64,000 nt of DNA from NCBI RefSeq assembly GCF_001887355.1, contig NZ_MPIN01000009.1, positions 186,001 through 250,000 of the forward strand. Reading direction: 5' to 3'. Position 1 is the stretch's first letter. Each line of letters opens with the position of its first letter. The notes beneath the pieces are model-generated. The model did no database searches and was not told the DNA's origin. It saw nothing but the letters and a program-made list of their open reading frames with translations. This document shows, piece by piece, positions 1 through 8,131 of the stretch. This DNA comes from Cystobacter ferrugineus. Its GTDB lineage: Bacteria; Myxococcota; Myxococcia; Myxococcales; Myxococcaceae. The position numbers were made by a program, and so were the translations under genes.

Positions 1-123
1 CTCCTTCTCGGAGGCACAGGTGAACGCGGTGCTGTCCTTGCACGCATCGCCAGCCTTGGCGCCACATGCGGACAGGAGGAAGGAGCCGAGCAGCAACGAT
101 GACAGGACCCAGGTGCGATTCAT
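1..123 (-). CDS. lipoprotein, 3' part outside window (partial)
   Basis: A reading frame starts at ATG 123 and runs leftward off the window edge, so only the first 41 residues are visible. It begins with a positively charged end and a hydrophobic core, then a lipobox LSAC, typical of a type II signal peptide. The mature part starts GAKAGDACKD and is cysteine-containing. It lies on the same strand as the M19 dipeptidase, whose stop is 46 bases upstream, so the two could be co-transcribed. The function cannot be told from this fragment. Confidence 0.7.
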   Translation of the reverse strand, partial: MNRTWVLSSLLLGSFLLSACGAKAGDACKDSTAFTCASEKE

Positions 124-169
124 CACGGCGCGGGACGATCCCAGGCGCCGAGGGTCCGGTCAACCCAGC

Positions 170-1186
170 TCAACCCCCCAGGGTCTCGCGGAAGAACCTC
201 CGGAAGTTTCCCCCGAGCACGCGCTCCACGAGCGCCTCGGGGTGACGGCGCAGCAGCACCTGGGTGAGCTTGGGCAGATCCGTCACGTCCTGGATGCCCT
301 TGGGCAGGGCCACCATGCCGTCATAGTCCGAGCCGATCCCCACCCCCTCCTCCCCCATCACGTCCAGCGCATGCTCGATGTGGCGCACGACGTCATCGAT
401 GGCGTCCCCCCCCAGGTACACGGGCGCGAGGATGATGCCCACCACGCCGCCGCGCCGGGCGATGCCCCGCAGCACCTCGTCCGAGAGGTTGCGCCAGCCG
501 CCCCCCGCGCCACGCACCCCCGTGTGGGAGGAGAAGACACGGGCCGTGGGGTGGGCGAGGATGTCCGTCAGCGTCCGCTCGGAGGCATGGGCCAGGTCCA
601 CTCCCATGCCCACGCGCGCCATCTCCTCCAGTACCGCGTGCCCCAGGGGTGATAGGGGCCGGTTGCCCATCAGCGGAAAAGAGGAGCCTCCCGCCTCGTT
701 GTTGGACAGGTGCGTGAGCCCCATGAAGCGCACGCCGCGCTGGTGCAGCTCCGCCACGCGCTCCACCCGCCCCTCGAGCGCATGCGAGCCCTCGATGCCG
801 AGCACGGCCGACAGCCGCCCCGCCGCGAGGTTCTCCTCCAGTGCGCCCCCCGAGGTCACGATGCCCACCTGCCCCTCGGAGCGGCGGCAGAACTCCTCCA
901 GGCGCTCGATCTGCCACAGGGCGCGCGACCATTCACTCGCGCGGGCCGCCCGGGGCCACCCCCGCATCAGGGCGAAGGTCTCGAAGCCGCCGATGAAGGG
1001 AAAGCCGCGGGTGACGATCGTGAAGCATTGCAACTTCATCCCCACCTCGCGCAGGCGGGGAAAGTCCACGTGCCCCTCGGAGGAGCGCTCGCAGAGATCG
1101 CGATTCCACATCAGCGAGTCCGCGTGCCCGTCCGCGATGCACCAGCGCCGGTGCAACTCCATCACATCCTGCATCGAGGGATACAT
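170..1186 (-). CDS. membrane dipeptidase, peptidase family M19
   Basis: A 338-residue protein of the M19 (renal dipeptidase-like) family, which hydrolyses dipeptides with a binuclear zinc centre. The metal-site residues are all visible: H21 and D23 in DGHAD, bridging E132 in GIEGSH, H200 in DLAH, H221 in SSHT and D287 in GSDYDG. Length fits the family. There is no signal peptide, so a cytoplasmic location is likely. The start at ATG 1186 was chosen because the zinc motif follows within 21 residues; M5 is a possible alternative. The next gene upstream is 97 bases away, past a terminator-like hairpin. The natural substrate cannot be inferred. Confidence 0.9.
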   Translation of the reverse strand: MYPSMQDVMELHRRWCIADGHADSLMWNRDLCERSSEGHVDFPRLREVGMKLQCFTIVTRGFPFIGGFETFALMRGWPRAARASEWSRALWQIERLEEFCRRSEGQVGIVTSGGALEENLAAGRLSAVLGIEGSHALEGRVERVAELHQRGVRFMGLTHLSNNEAGGSSFPLMGNRPLSPLGHAVLEEMARVGMGVDLAHASERTLTDILAHPTARVFSSHTGVRGAGGGWRNLSDEVLRGIARRGGVVGIILAPVYLGGDAIDDVVRHIEHALDVMGEEGVGIGSDYDGMVALPKGIQDVTDLPKLTQVLLRRHPEALVERVLGGNFRRFFRETLGG

Positions 1187-1244
1187 GGTCAGCGAGTCTG
1201 GAGCCTCGCGCGTTCCAGCTCAAGCCCTCCTCACGGGCATGAAA

Positions 1245-1265
1245 GGGCGGACACCGTGTCCGCCC
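1245..1265 (-). terminator. hairpin downstream of 1284-1838 gene
   Basis: GGGCGGACAC at 1245-1254 is the exact complement of 1256-1265. On the minus strand it follows the stop of the 184-aa exported protein gene by about 18 bases and is followed by a short TTT. This is a plausible but T-poor terminator. Confidence 0.4.
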
Positions 1266-1283
1266 CCCCCGCGAGGCGCCCTG

Positions 1284-1838
1284 CTACTTCTTCTTCTTCG
1301 ATTGCGCGGCGCGCTCCTTGGTCACCTCGATGCCGCGCAGCACCTTGTCCCCGTCCTCGTTGAATTGATAGGTGGCCCGCACCTCGTCGCCCACCTGCAG
1401 GGTCGACAGGGCCAGGGGCTGATCGTCACGCATCAACTGCACCTGCTCGTCCACGTGCAGGGTCACGATGCGATTCTTCTTGGGAACGGAGATCGTCATC
1501 CCCTTGTCCGACACCGAGCGGATGACGCCCTTCTCCTGCATCGTGTCGGTGCGGAGCATGCCGCTGCCGCCCGTGCCGCTGCCGCCCGTTCCCTGGTTGT
1601 CGTCACCCCAGCCCGGCGTGGGCAACGTGACCATGGACTGCCGGACATCCTCTTCGAACGGCTGCTGCATTTGATCGAATTGCCGCTGGCCTGGCTGGTG
1701 GCTCCCGGCGCCCGAGCCTCCCATGGGCCATTGCTCGAACTGAGAGGAGTTGTTCCCCTGGGCATGGGCCACGCCCGGAACACCCATCGTCAGGGTCAGA
1801 CCCGCCACCACCACTGCCGAGATCATCCATTGACGCAT
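1284..1838 (-). CDS. exported protein with conserved C-terminal domain, paralogue of 2057-2647
   Basis: An unrecognised 184-residue protein. It opens with a signal peptide ending near GVAHAQ (about residue 27), followed by a low-complexity Gln/Gly/Ser-rich stretch with GTGGSGTGGSG repeats. A compact C-terminal domain of about 75 residues (roughly 105-180) contains VIRSVSDKG, LMRDDQPLALSTL and GDEVRATYQ. The same domain ends the next gene upstream, with matching GDEVRASYQ, so the two are paralogues with different N-terminal halves. The tail is Lys-rich (SKKKK). A Shine-Dalgarno-like AAAGGGA precedes ATG 1838. The role is unknown; a periplasmic location is inferred. Confidence 0.75.
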   Translation of the reverse strand: MRQWMISAVVVAGLTLTMGVPGVAHAQGNNSSQFEQWPMGGSGAGSHQPGQRQFDQMQQPFEEDVRQSMVTLPTPGWGDDNQGTGGSGTGGSGMLRTDTMQEKGVIRSVSDKGMTISVPKKNRIVTLHVDEQVQLMRDDQPLALSTLQVGDEVRATYQFNEDGDKVLRGIEVTKERAAQSKKKK

Positions 1839-2000
1839 GTGCCATTCCCTTTCAGGTTTTGTTCCCCGACACGGTCCCTTTCCACGGGTCCTGAAAGAAA
1901 ACTGGGCGTCGGCCCCCCTTCAGGAAAAGCCTTGACGCACGAGCACACGCACGCACGCATCCTCCTCGAACAGGATGCCAGAGCACGTGCGTCATGAATA

Positions 2001-2036
2001 AAAAACACGGCCCCGCCCGGAGAGCGGAGGCCGTGC
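2001..2036 (-). terminator. intrinsic terminator of 2057-2647 gene
   Basis: On the minus strand, GGCCGTG-type arms (2030-2036 with 2007-2013, extendable through GC-rich inner pairs) are followed directly by six T residues (A-run at 2001-2006). This is a standard Rho-independent terminator about 20 bases past the lipoprotein stop. Confidence 0.75.
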
Positions 2037-2056
2037 TGAATTCCCGCCGTCAGCAA

Positions 2057-2647
2057 CTACTTGGCCACGTCGGGCATGTCATTCAGGCTCTTGGCGCTCG
2101 TCTTGGTGACCTCGACGCTGCGCAGCAGCATCTGGCCATTCGGGTCCATCTGGTAGGAAGCCCGGACCTCGTCGCCCGCCTTGAGGCTGGACAGGGACAG
2201 CGGCTTGTCGTCATGCATCACCTTCACCTGCGCGTCCGACTTGAAGCGCATGAGCTGATTGTCCTTGTCGGGGACGATGAGCGTGAGATTGTTGCCCGAC
2301 GCCGACTGGATGGTGCCCTTCACCTCTTCCAGCTTGTTGACGGCCTGCTTGTCGCTGACCATGCCACTGCCACCCGTGGCCGTGTCCTGCTCGGAGAGTT
2401 GCTCATACTGCTTCTCGGCGAGCTTGTTCTGCTCCTCGGCCAGATCCTGACGGGCCTCGTTCACGTCCTCCTGCGCGTCCTGGGCGCTGGAGGCCACCTC
2501 CTGGTTCGCCTCGCTCTGCTCCTGAACCACCTCGCGCTGGGCCTCGGCCACGTTCTCCTGCTGCCGCTGGACGTCGCCCTTGCGCTCGCACCCCGTCACC
2601 AGACCCAGACCCGACACCACCATCACCGCCGCCATCAGCTTCCGCAT
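2057..2647 (-). CDS. coiled-coil lipoprotein with conserved C-terminal domain
   Basis: A 196-residue protein that begins with a lipoprotein signal (lipobox VTGC, Cys20). Residues about 25-95 are Gln/Glu/Ala-rich heptad-like sequence (EAQREVVQEQSE, ARQDLAEEQNK) predicted to be a coiled coil. The last 75 residues carry the same domain as the downstream paralogue: LTLIVPDKDN, VMHDDKPLSLSSL, GDEVRASYQ. A strong AAGGAG Shine-Dalgarno lies 8 bases before ATG 2647. It probably sits in the envelope with the coiled coil as a spacer. The function is not recognised. Confidence 0.8.
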   Translation of the reverse strand: MRKLMAAVMVVSGLGLVTGCERKGDVQRQQENVAEAQREVVQEQSEANQEVASSAQDAQEDVNEARQDLAEEQNKLAEKQYEQLSEQDTATGGSGMVSDKQAVNKLEEVKGTIQSASGNNLTLIVPDKDNQLMRFKSDAQVKVMHDDKPLSLSSLKAGDEVRASYQMDPNGQMLLRSVEVTKTSAKSLNDMPDVAK

Positions 2648-2734
2648 GTGCCGCTCCTTTTGTTGGTTGCGTGAGAACCTTTCGGTTCAGAGCGCGGGAA
2701 ACCTCCCCCCCCGCGTGGCAGGAAACTGGGACCC

Positions 2735-2751
2735 TGTACTTGGGATGTACA
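2735..2751. promoter_or_regulatory. 17-bp dyad upstream of lipoprotein gene
   Basis: TGTAC (2735-2739) and GTACA (2747-2751) form a perfect inverted repeat with a 7-base spacer, about 90 bases upstream of ATG 2647. The size and symmetry suit a dimeric regulator site; no regulator gene is adjacent. Confidence 0.35.
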
Positions 2752-2872
2752 GACTTGCCAAAGGCACACCGAGGACATACGGGACCAACCCGGCCAGGGA
2801 CGGCTCGGGTGCCCGCCTGCTCTACGGGGGAGCAGAACCCTCCGTACCGCCAGGGGAGGCGTCGGACGTGCG

Positions 2873-3409
2873 CTAGGCGCCACCGTCGCGAGAACCGCCA
2901 TCCGGGGTGCCCCCGTCGGCCGTCCCCTCGTCCCCACACAGGGGCGCGCCGCCGGTGACCCACCGGTCGAGGAGGGCACGCTGCTCCTCGGAGAAGTCGG
3001 TGCTGCCCGGAGGCGGCATGTTGCGCTCGGTGACGGCGCGCGCCTTGATGCGCGCCGCCATGTCCCGGGCTCCCAGCACGCCCCCATCGCCCTCGTACAC
3101 GTCGAGCCGGAAACCCTTGGGGCCAATGCCCGAGGCGCCATGGCACCCGGCCACGCACCCGGCCACCATCACCGGTTGGATGTCATTGCACCAGGTGGGC
3201 ACGAGCCCGCCAGGCGGCTCGGCGATTCCGGGCCCCCGCAGCAGCTCGCAGGTGCGCCCCGCGCCAGGACGTGCCGCGACACAGGTCAGGGGCGCGGGAC
3301 AGTCGGCCGCGGCGCCGCACGACTTGCCCGTGAAATCAGGGGCCTCGATGGTGCAGCCCGAGGCCAGCGCGGCCCCCAGACCCAGTATGCTCAAGCGGAT
3401 GTGCTTCAT
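2873..3409 (-). CDS. lipoprotein with c-type cytochrome CxxCH motif (copy 2)
   Basis: A 178-residue lipoprotein (lipobox ASGC) with an Asp/Gly-rich tail. A Cys-rich segment (SCGAAADCP, LTCVAA) is followed by WCNDIQPVMVAGC, the CVAGCHG haem-binding motif and NMPPPGS, whose Met could be the distal haem ligand. Together these resemble a mono-haem cytochrome c-like domain of the kind found in many myxobacterial lipoproteins. The start at ATG 3409 gives the signal peptide directly; longer forms run into the upstream gene. The gene begins 7 bases after its paralogue ends, so the two are co-transcribed. Electron carriage at the cell surface or periplasm is inferred; haem attachment is unproven. Confidence 0.8.
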   Translation of the reverse strand: MKHIRLSILGLGAALASGCTIEAPDFTGKSCGAAADCPAPLTCVAARPGAGRTCELLRGPGIAEPPGGLVPTWCNDIQPVMVAGCVAGCHGASGIGPKGFRLDVYEGDGGVLGARDMAARIKARAVTERNMPPPGSTDFSEEQRALLDRWVTGGAPLCGDEGTADGGTPDGGSRDGGA

Positions 3410-3416
3410 GATGAAC

Positions 3417-3932
3417 CTAGGGAGTGCCCGCGTCGTCGCAGAAGGGGGAACCGGCCGCCACCCAGCGCTTGATGAGATCGCGCTCGGCGGCGAGCGCGGT
3501 GGGGCTGGCGCCCGGAGGCATGTTGCGTTGATCCACCGCCCGGACCTTGATGCGCTCGGCCATCTCGAGCGCGCCCTTGGGCGAGGTGGACGAGTACTCG
3601 TCGAGCCGGAACTCCGGGTGGCCACTGCTCGACGTCGCGCCGTGACACGTGGACACGCAGTTGGCCACCATCACCGGTTGGATGTCATTGCACCAGGTGG
3701 GGGTGCGCACGGGCCCGGCGTCGGGGGGACTCCCGGCGTCGAAGTCCAGGGGCGCGGGCGGATAGAGCACCTCACACAGGCGCTCGCCCTCGGTGACAGT
3801 GACGCAGCGGTGGGTCGAGGGACAATCGGCGTCCTGCGCGCAGACCTGGGGCGGCACGGGGTTCTCGGAGATGAGGCACCCGGAGGCCGCCACGGCGCAG
3901 ACGAGGAGCCCTGGGGTGAGCGGAAGGCGCAT
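3417..3932 (-). CDS. lipoprotein with c-type cytochrome CxxCH motif (copy 1)
   Basis: A 171-residue lipoprotein (lipobox AASGC), clearly paralogous to the downstream gene: both share the WCNDIQPVMVA block, a CxxCH motif (here CVSTCHG), a FRLDEY/FRLDVY segment, AARIK/AERIK and NMPP. N-terminal cysteines (VCAQDADCP, HRCV) repeat the pattern of the paralogue. The tandem arrangement shows local duplication followed by divergence. It is the middle gene of a three-gene minus-strand operon. It is likely a membrane-anchored mono-haem cytochrome-like protein, with its haem supplied by the Ccm system encoded further along. Confidence 0.8.
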   Translation of the reverse strand: MRLPLTPGLLVCAVAASGCLISENPVPPQVCAQDADCPSTHRCVTVTEGERLCEVLYPPAPLDFDAGSPPDAGPVRTPTWCNDIQPVMVANCVSTCHGATSSSGHPEFRLDEYSSTSPKGALEMAERIKVRAVDQRNMPPGASPTALAAERDLIKRWVAAGSPFCDDAGTP

Positions 3933-3943
3933 GGTGTCTGCTC

Positions 3944-4345
3944 TCAGAAGTGGAAGGTGAGACTCGCCTTCTCGGCGGCGGGCTCGGGCAGAAGCTCCAA
4001 CACGAGCCCGTAGAGGAGCGTGGCGCCCGCCAGCCCGTAGAGCACGTTGGCGGTGGCGGCCTGAGCGCGGGCGCGGCCCAGCGCGGCGCTGGACTCGCTC
4101 GCCGAGGCGAGGGTCCGGGCACGTGCCGCCTCGCCCTGGGCGAAGTAGCCAAAGCCGATGCCGCCCAGCAGCAACACTCCCCCGCCGACGAAGGCATAGC
4201 GATGACCGTGGAGACCCGAGGACACCTGGGTGGGGGCATCCACGGCGGTGGGGGCCGCGGAGGCGGACGGCTCGGCGGCGAGGGCCGGAAGGCCCGGCGC
4301 GAGCACCAGGAAGGCGGCCAGGAGCCGGCTGCGGACGGAGTGCAT
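3944..4345 (-). CDS. small exported or membrane protein, first gene of cytochrome-lipoprotein operon
   Basis: An unrecognised 133-residue protein. It has an N-terminal signal peptide ending near PALAA and two hydrophobic segments (about residues 48-66 and 100-117) separated by an Ala/Ser/Arg-rich amphipathic stretch, so the mature part is probably anchored in the inner membrane. The tail KASLTFHF ends in Phe, a feature also seen in outer-membrane proteins, but the protein is too short to be a barrel. It is 11 bases upstream of the first CxxCH lipoprotein and probably heads that operon. Confidence 0.65.
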   Translation of the reverse strand: MHSVRSRLLAAFLVLAPGLPALAAEPSASAAPTAVDAPTQVSSGLHGHRYAFVGGGVLLLGGIGFGYFAQGEAARARTLASASESSAALGRARAQAATANVLYGLAGATLLYGLVLELLPEPAAEKASLTFHF

Positions 4346-4421
4346 GGCGGGAGACTATACCCGAGACGGGGCGCGGGGATGGAGCCCGAGTGCGGAGTGC
4401 CGGCCAGGAGGCACGCTTGCC

Positions 4422-5329
4422 CTAATCGAGGAAGCGGCGTTCCCAGCGGCGTACGTCCTCGGAAGGGAAATCGAGTCCGTAATTGTGAGTGTCGTAATAG
4501 AGCCAGGGCTCCAGCACGCGTGCCAGCTCGCGATAGGCGGGGAGCGTGCGGCCCTGCTCGGTGTCTCCCGCGTCCGGCCACGCGCCTAGAGTGACGACGG
4601 CGCGCTCCCCTCCCATCTCCTGGACCATGGTTCCCGGTGAGGACAGGCGAGAACGCAGTTGCGTCGCGCCACCCAGTTCGCCCAGCACCGGCTGGCCCAG
4701 GAAGGTCATCCAAGAGGGACCGCGTACTTTCGTACCCAGGCGCCACGAAAGCCAGCTCAGCTCAGGAATGTCCATGCCCGGATAGCAGAAGCACCGCTGG
4801 TGGATTTGCCGCATGACGCCCATCAGGTTCGTGGCACCGTTGAAGGCGAGGCCCGCCTGTCCAAAGTAAAAGGGGAGCGGAGCGGCCAGTTGCAATGCCA
4901 GCTCACGCACCCGCTCCGGGCCGTGCTCCTCCAGGTATTCCGTGGGAAGCCAGAAGCTCACCGCGCATGCCGCATTCGGTTCGTCCTTCAAGGACGGAGC
5001 GCCAAGCGGTTTACCGGCATATTCAAAACCATACCGGTTCTCGCTGCTGGACTCATCTCGGAGTTCGCACATGGGCCATTCAGCCTCGAGCAATTCACGC
5101 CGGATGCGATTCCACTCGGCATCAGATCTTGCAGGTACCCTTCTTCATCGACGTATCTGCCGAGCGCCCGGGGCCCCATCGCCTGAAGGTATATCTCCAG
5201 GGAATGAAGTACTCCGCGCGCTATCTCCTGGTGAGGGTGCCGGATGAAGAAAGAAAAATTCAGGCTATCGCGAAGCAGGCTGAATCCGGCCTGCGCCTTG
5301 AGGCGAATGCGTGGAGCGTACTCGCTCAT
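4422..5329 (-). pseudogene. DUF3396 / type VI immunity-like gene broken by a frameshift
   Basis: The start at ATG 5329 (preceded by GGGAG) reads MSEYAPRIRLKAQ through a DUF3396-like N-terminus (FFIRHPH, ALGRYVDEEGYLQDL) to about position 5125. Family-like sequence then continues in another frame (SDAEWNRIRRELLEAEW, then CELRDES, FYFGQAGLAFNGATN, WLSWRLGTKV, ending RWERRFLD at 4422). One missing base near 5125 explains the switch. DUF3396 proteins have been annotated as type VI secretion immunity proteins (TsiV-like), from family knowledge. Either the gene is decayed or the base is a sequencing error; the rest of both halves looks intact, which suggests a recent event. Confidence 0.75.
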
Positions 5330-5454
5330 GGGATGACTCCCATCCATGGAAGGATTTGAAGGGCTGTATGCCCGGTGAACCCAGGACAGGAGTCCTCCCG
5401 CCCATGGTCGATGACCCGGGCGGGAACCCTCAAGCGAGAGGGAATGGAGCGTCG

Positions 5455-6177
5455 TTACGCCAGGCCGTGGAACACCCGCTGGACGTCCTCGTCCTGCTCC
5501 AGCGTGTCCACCACCTTGAGTACCTCCTGAGCCTGCTCCTCGGGCAACGACACCGGGTTCTGGGGGATGTACTCGGACTCCGCGGACAGAGGAGTCAGCC
5601 CCTTCTCCTCGATGGCGTGCTGCAGGCGGCCGAAGTCGTTGAAGGCGCAGCGGATGATGAGCTGCTTCTCCCCCTTCTCGCCCGTCCCCTCGCCCATCTC
5701 CTGCAACCCGTGGTCGATGAGCTCCAGCTCCAGCGCGTCCTGATCTATCCCCTCGGGCGACAGGCGGAACACCCCCATGTGCTGGAACAGGAAGCCCACA
5801 CTCCCCGTGTTGCCCATGTTGCCGCCACCCGCCTTGAAGGCATGGCGTACGTTGGCCACCGTGCGCACCACGTTGTCCGTCGCCGTCTCCACCATGATGG
5901 GGATGCCGTGCGGGCCGTAGCCCTCGTACAGCACCACCTCGTAGCTCTTCACGTCCTGGCCGCTCGCGCGCTTGATCGCCGCCTCGACCTTGTCCTTCGG
6001 CATGTTGCCGTGACGGGCGTTCTGCAGCGCCCGGCGCAGGGCGGGGTTGTTGTCCGGGCTCGGGCCTCCGGCCTTCACCGCGATGGCGATGTCCTTGCTG
6101 ATGCGCGTGAACAGCTTCGCCATCTTGTTCCACCGCGCGAACATCGTCGACTTACGGGTCTCGAAAATGCGTCCCAT
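5455..6177 (-). CDS. yebC: YebC/PmpR family transcriptional regulator
   Basis: A full-length 240-residue member of the YebC family (TACO1-like), DNA-binding or translation-associated factors. Diagnostic segments are present: [49 protein letters not shown] and [18 protein letters not shown]. The start at ATG 6177 is the usual MGR-type start, although the family more often reads MGRKW. It stands alone, divergent from the membrane-protein operon, with only 56 bases between the starts, so the promoters are likely back to back. Confidence 0.92.
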   Translation of the reverse strand: MGRIFETRKSTMFARWNKMAKLFTRISKDIAIAVKAGGPSPDNNPALRRALQNARHGNMPKDKVEAAIKRASGQDVKSYEVVLYEGYGPHGIPIMVETATDNVVRTVANVRHAFKAGGGNMGNTGSVGFLFQHMGVFRLSPEGIDQDALELELIDHGLQEMGEGTGEKGEKQLIIRCAFNDFGRLQHAIEEKGLTPLSAESEYIPQNPVSLPEEQAQEVLKVVDTLEQDEDVQRVFHGLA

Positions 6178-6233
6178 GGCCGCGCAGAATGCCGCGCCCT
6201 CCCGCCAAGGGCCAGCGGGTATGCTGTCCCCCC

Positions 6234-7256
6234 GTGAGCCCTCCCCCCTCGGACCTGCGACCCCTCGCGCTCGGTGAGATCATCGACCGCTCCGCCACCT
6301 TCTGGCGCAGGCACTTCCGGCCCCTCTTCCTCCTCAGCCTCGGCTTCAACCTGACGACCTACATCCTCACCAAGGTCCTCCAGTTGACACTCCAGGAGAA
6401 CCTCGTGCTCCAGACGCGCGGCGGGGACCTGGAGGAGCTGAGCGCCTCGCTCTTGCGCACCCTGGTGTCGCTCGGGGGCGTCTTCCTGGTGTCCCTCTGG
6501 CTCTACTACCTCAACACCCTGGTGGTGGCGCGCTACGTGGTACCCACCCAGCTCGGGGACGAGGCGGCCCCGGCGTCCAGCCTCCAGCGGGCCTGGAAGC
6601 GGCTGGGCTCTCTCTCCGGCGCCTACCTGCTCTCGCTGCTCTGGGGGACGGGCATCCTCCTGCTCATGATGCTGCCGGGCGGGCTGATGCTCGTGGCAGG
6701 CGGCACGCTCGTCGCCCAGAGGGCCGGCGGCGTGTCTTCCCTGGCGGGCGCGGCCCTGCTCATCGGCGGGGTCATCGTGGTGTCGCTGGGCTTCGTGGGT
6801 GGCCTGCTCTGGTACCTCCTGCGCTTCTCGCTGCTCGCGCCCGTGCTCGCCATGGAGGACCTCTCCGCGGCGCGCTCCTTCCGCCGCTCGGGCGAGCTGC
6901 TCTCGGGCCGGGTGGAGCCCGGCTTCATCGGGCGGGTGACGGTACGGGCCATGCTGCTCGTCACCGTGGTGTCGCTCATCCTCCTCGCCGTGAGCGTCCT
7001 GTTCGGTCTGCCCGCGCTCTTCATCCAGTTCGCCTACCGCGACCCGAGCCAGCCCCTGCTCTCGCTCGCGCCCCAGTCGATCATCATCCCCGCGGAGCTG
7101 TTGCAGGTGGTGGGTCAGGCGGTGCTCAACCCCCTGGGCCTCGTCGTGTACGCGATGCTCTACCTGGACATGCGCGTGCGCCGTGAGGGCCTGGACATCG
7201 AGCGCCGTCTGGATGCCACCCCGCCCTCTCCCGCCCAGCCCGTGGGGGCCGCATGA
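6234..7256 (+). CDS. multi-pass membrane protein, first gene of DUF4129/DUF4350 operon
   Basis: A protein of about 340 residues with an N-terminal conserved [20 protein letters not shown] segment, then about six hydrophobic segments typical of the glycerophosphodiester-phosphodiesterase membrane-domain-like family found next to DUF4129 genes. I placed the start at GTG 6234, just before [10 protein letters not shown], because an earlier ATG (6189) would add an unlikely Pro/Arg-rich leader and crowd the yebC promoter; neither start has a clear Shine-Dalgarno. It overlaps the next gene by ATGA (7253-7256), so translation is coupled. The role is unknown; inner membrane location. Confidence 0.8.
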   Translation: MSPPPSDLRPLALGEIIDRSATFWRRHFRPLFLLSLGFNLTTYILTKVLQLTLQENLVLQTRGGDLEELSASLLRTLVSLGGVFLVSLWLYYLNTLVVARYVVPTQLGDEAAPASSLQRAWKRLGSLSGAYLLSLLWGTGILLLMMLPGGLMLVAGGTLVAQRAGGVSSLAGAALLIGGVIVVSLGFVGGLLWYLLRFSLLAPVLAMEDLSAARSFRRSGELLSGRVEPGFIGRVTVRAMLLVTVVSLILLAVSVLFGLPALFIQFAYRDPSQPLLSLAPQSIIIPAELLQVVGQAVLNPLGLVVYAMLYLDMRVRREGLDIERRLDATPPSPAQPVGAA

Positions 7257-8131
7257 AAGTCGGGCTCGCCTTGCTGTGGCTCGCGGCCCTACCCTGTCCG
7301 GACGTCGAGCGGGACATCCAGGAGCTCACCGAGCTGGCCCGGAGCGAGCCCGAAGCGGTGGAAGGCGCCCTCGAGGCGCTGGAGGCCCGGTGGCAGGGCC
7401 TGCCGCTGCGCGCGCCCGGCGACGACACGCCCTTCAAGCACGTGGAGACGGTCCGCCTCCGCCTCCAGGGAGTCTGCGCCCCACTCGAGGCGGCGAACGC
7501 CGGGGTCTCCGCGCGAACGACCGACCGGGCGCGGCTGGAGGAGATCCTCTCCCGGCCCGAGTTCGCCCAGGCCCGGCAACGCCAGGGCGACGTGCTCAAG
7601 CGCTTGCTGCGCATGGTGAGGGGCTGGCTGGAAGAGCTGTTGCAGACGCGGGGCGCGCAGAGCTTCGCGACGAGCACACGCACGTTGGTGCTGGTGTTGG
7701 GAATCGCGGTGGTGCTCCTCACCGCGTTGCGTCTGCGCTCCTGGCGGCGGGCCCCCAGGAAGCGAGCGGGCGGCCCGGGCGCGGCGCCCGTCCCGGTGCG
7801 GCTCGATCCGCCCGGGGAGCACCTGTCGCGCGCGCGGGCGGCGCTGGCGTCCCAGCCGCGCTCGGCCATCCGGGAGGGGCTGCTGGCGCTGCTGTCCTCG
7901 CTGGAGTCGCGGCGGCTGGCGAGACCGGATCGCGTGAGGACGAACCGGGAACTGGTGGAGGAGCTGCCGGAACGGGGCGCCCCCGCCCACGTCACGGGAG
8001 AGGTGGAGCGGCTGGTGCGCTGGTATGACCGGGCCTTCTATTCGCTCGAGCCCGTGCCCACCGAGGACGCGGCGCGCTTCGTGGACGAGGTGGAGCAGTT
8101 GCACCAGGGCCTCGCGGGAGGCACGGCATGA
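7253..8131 (+). CDS. DUF4129-type membrane protein
   Basis: A 292-residue protein with a short hydrophobic N-terminus, an extracytoplasmic helical region, one strong transmembrane segment (about residues 143-162, TLVLVLGIAVVLLTAL) and a cytoplasmic C-terminal domain. The C-terminal LVRWYDRAFYS segment is characteristic of DUF4129. In other genomes this family accompanies MoxR ATPase, DUF58 and DUF4350 genes; here only DUF4350 follows. It overlaps both neighbours by ATGA, indicating one coupled operon. Confidence 0.8.
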   Translation: MKVGLALLWLAALPCPDVERDIQELTELARSEPEAVEGALEALEARWQGLPLRAPGDDTPFKHVETVRLRLQGVCAPLEAANAGVSARTTDRARLEEILSRPEFAQARQRQGDVLKRLLRMVRGWLEELLQTRGAQSFATSTRTLVLVLGIAVVLLTALRLRSWRRAPRKRAGGPGAAPVPVRLDPPGEHLSRARAALASQPRSAIREGLLALLSSLESRRLARPDRVRTNRELVEELPERGAPAHVTGEVERLVRWYDRAFYSLEPVPTEDAARFVDEVEQLHQGLAGGTA

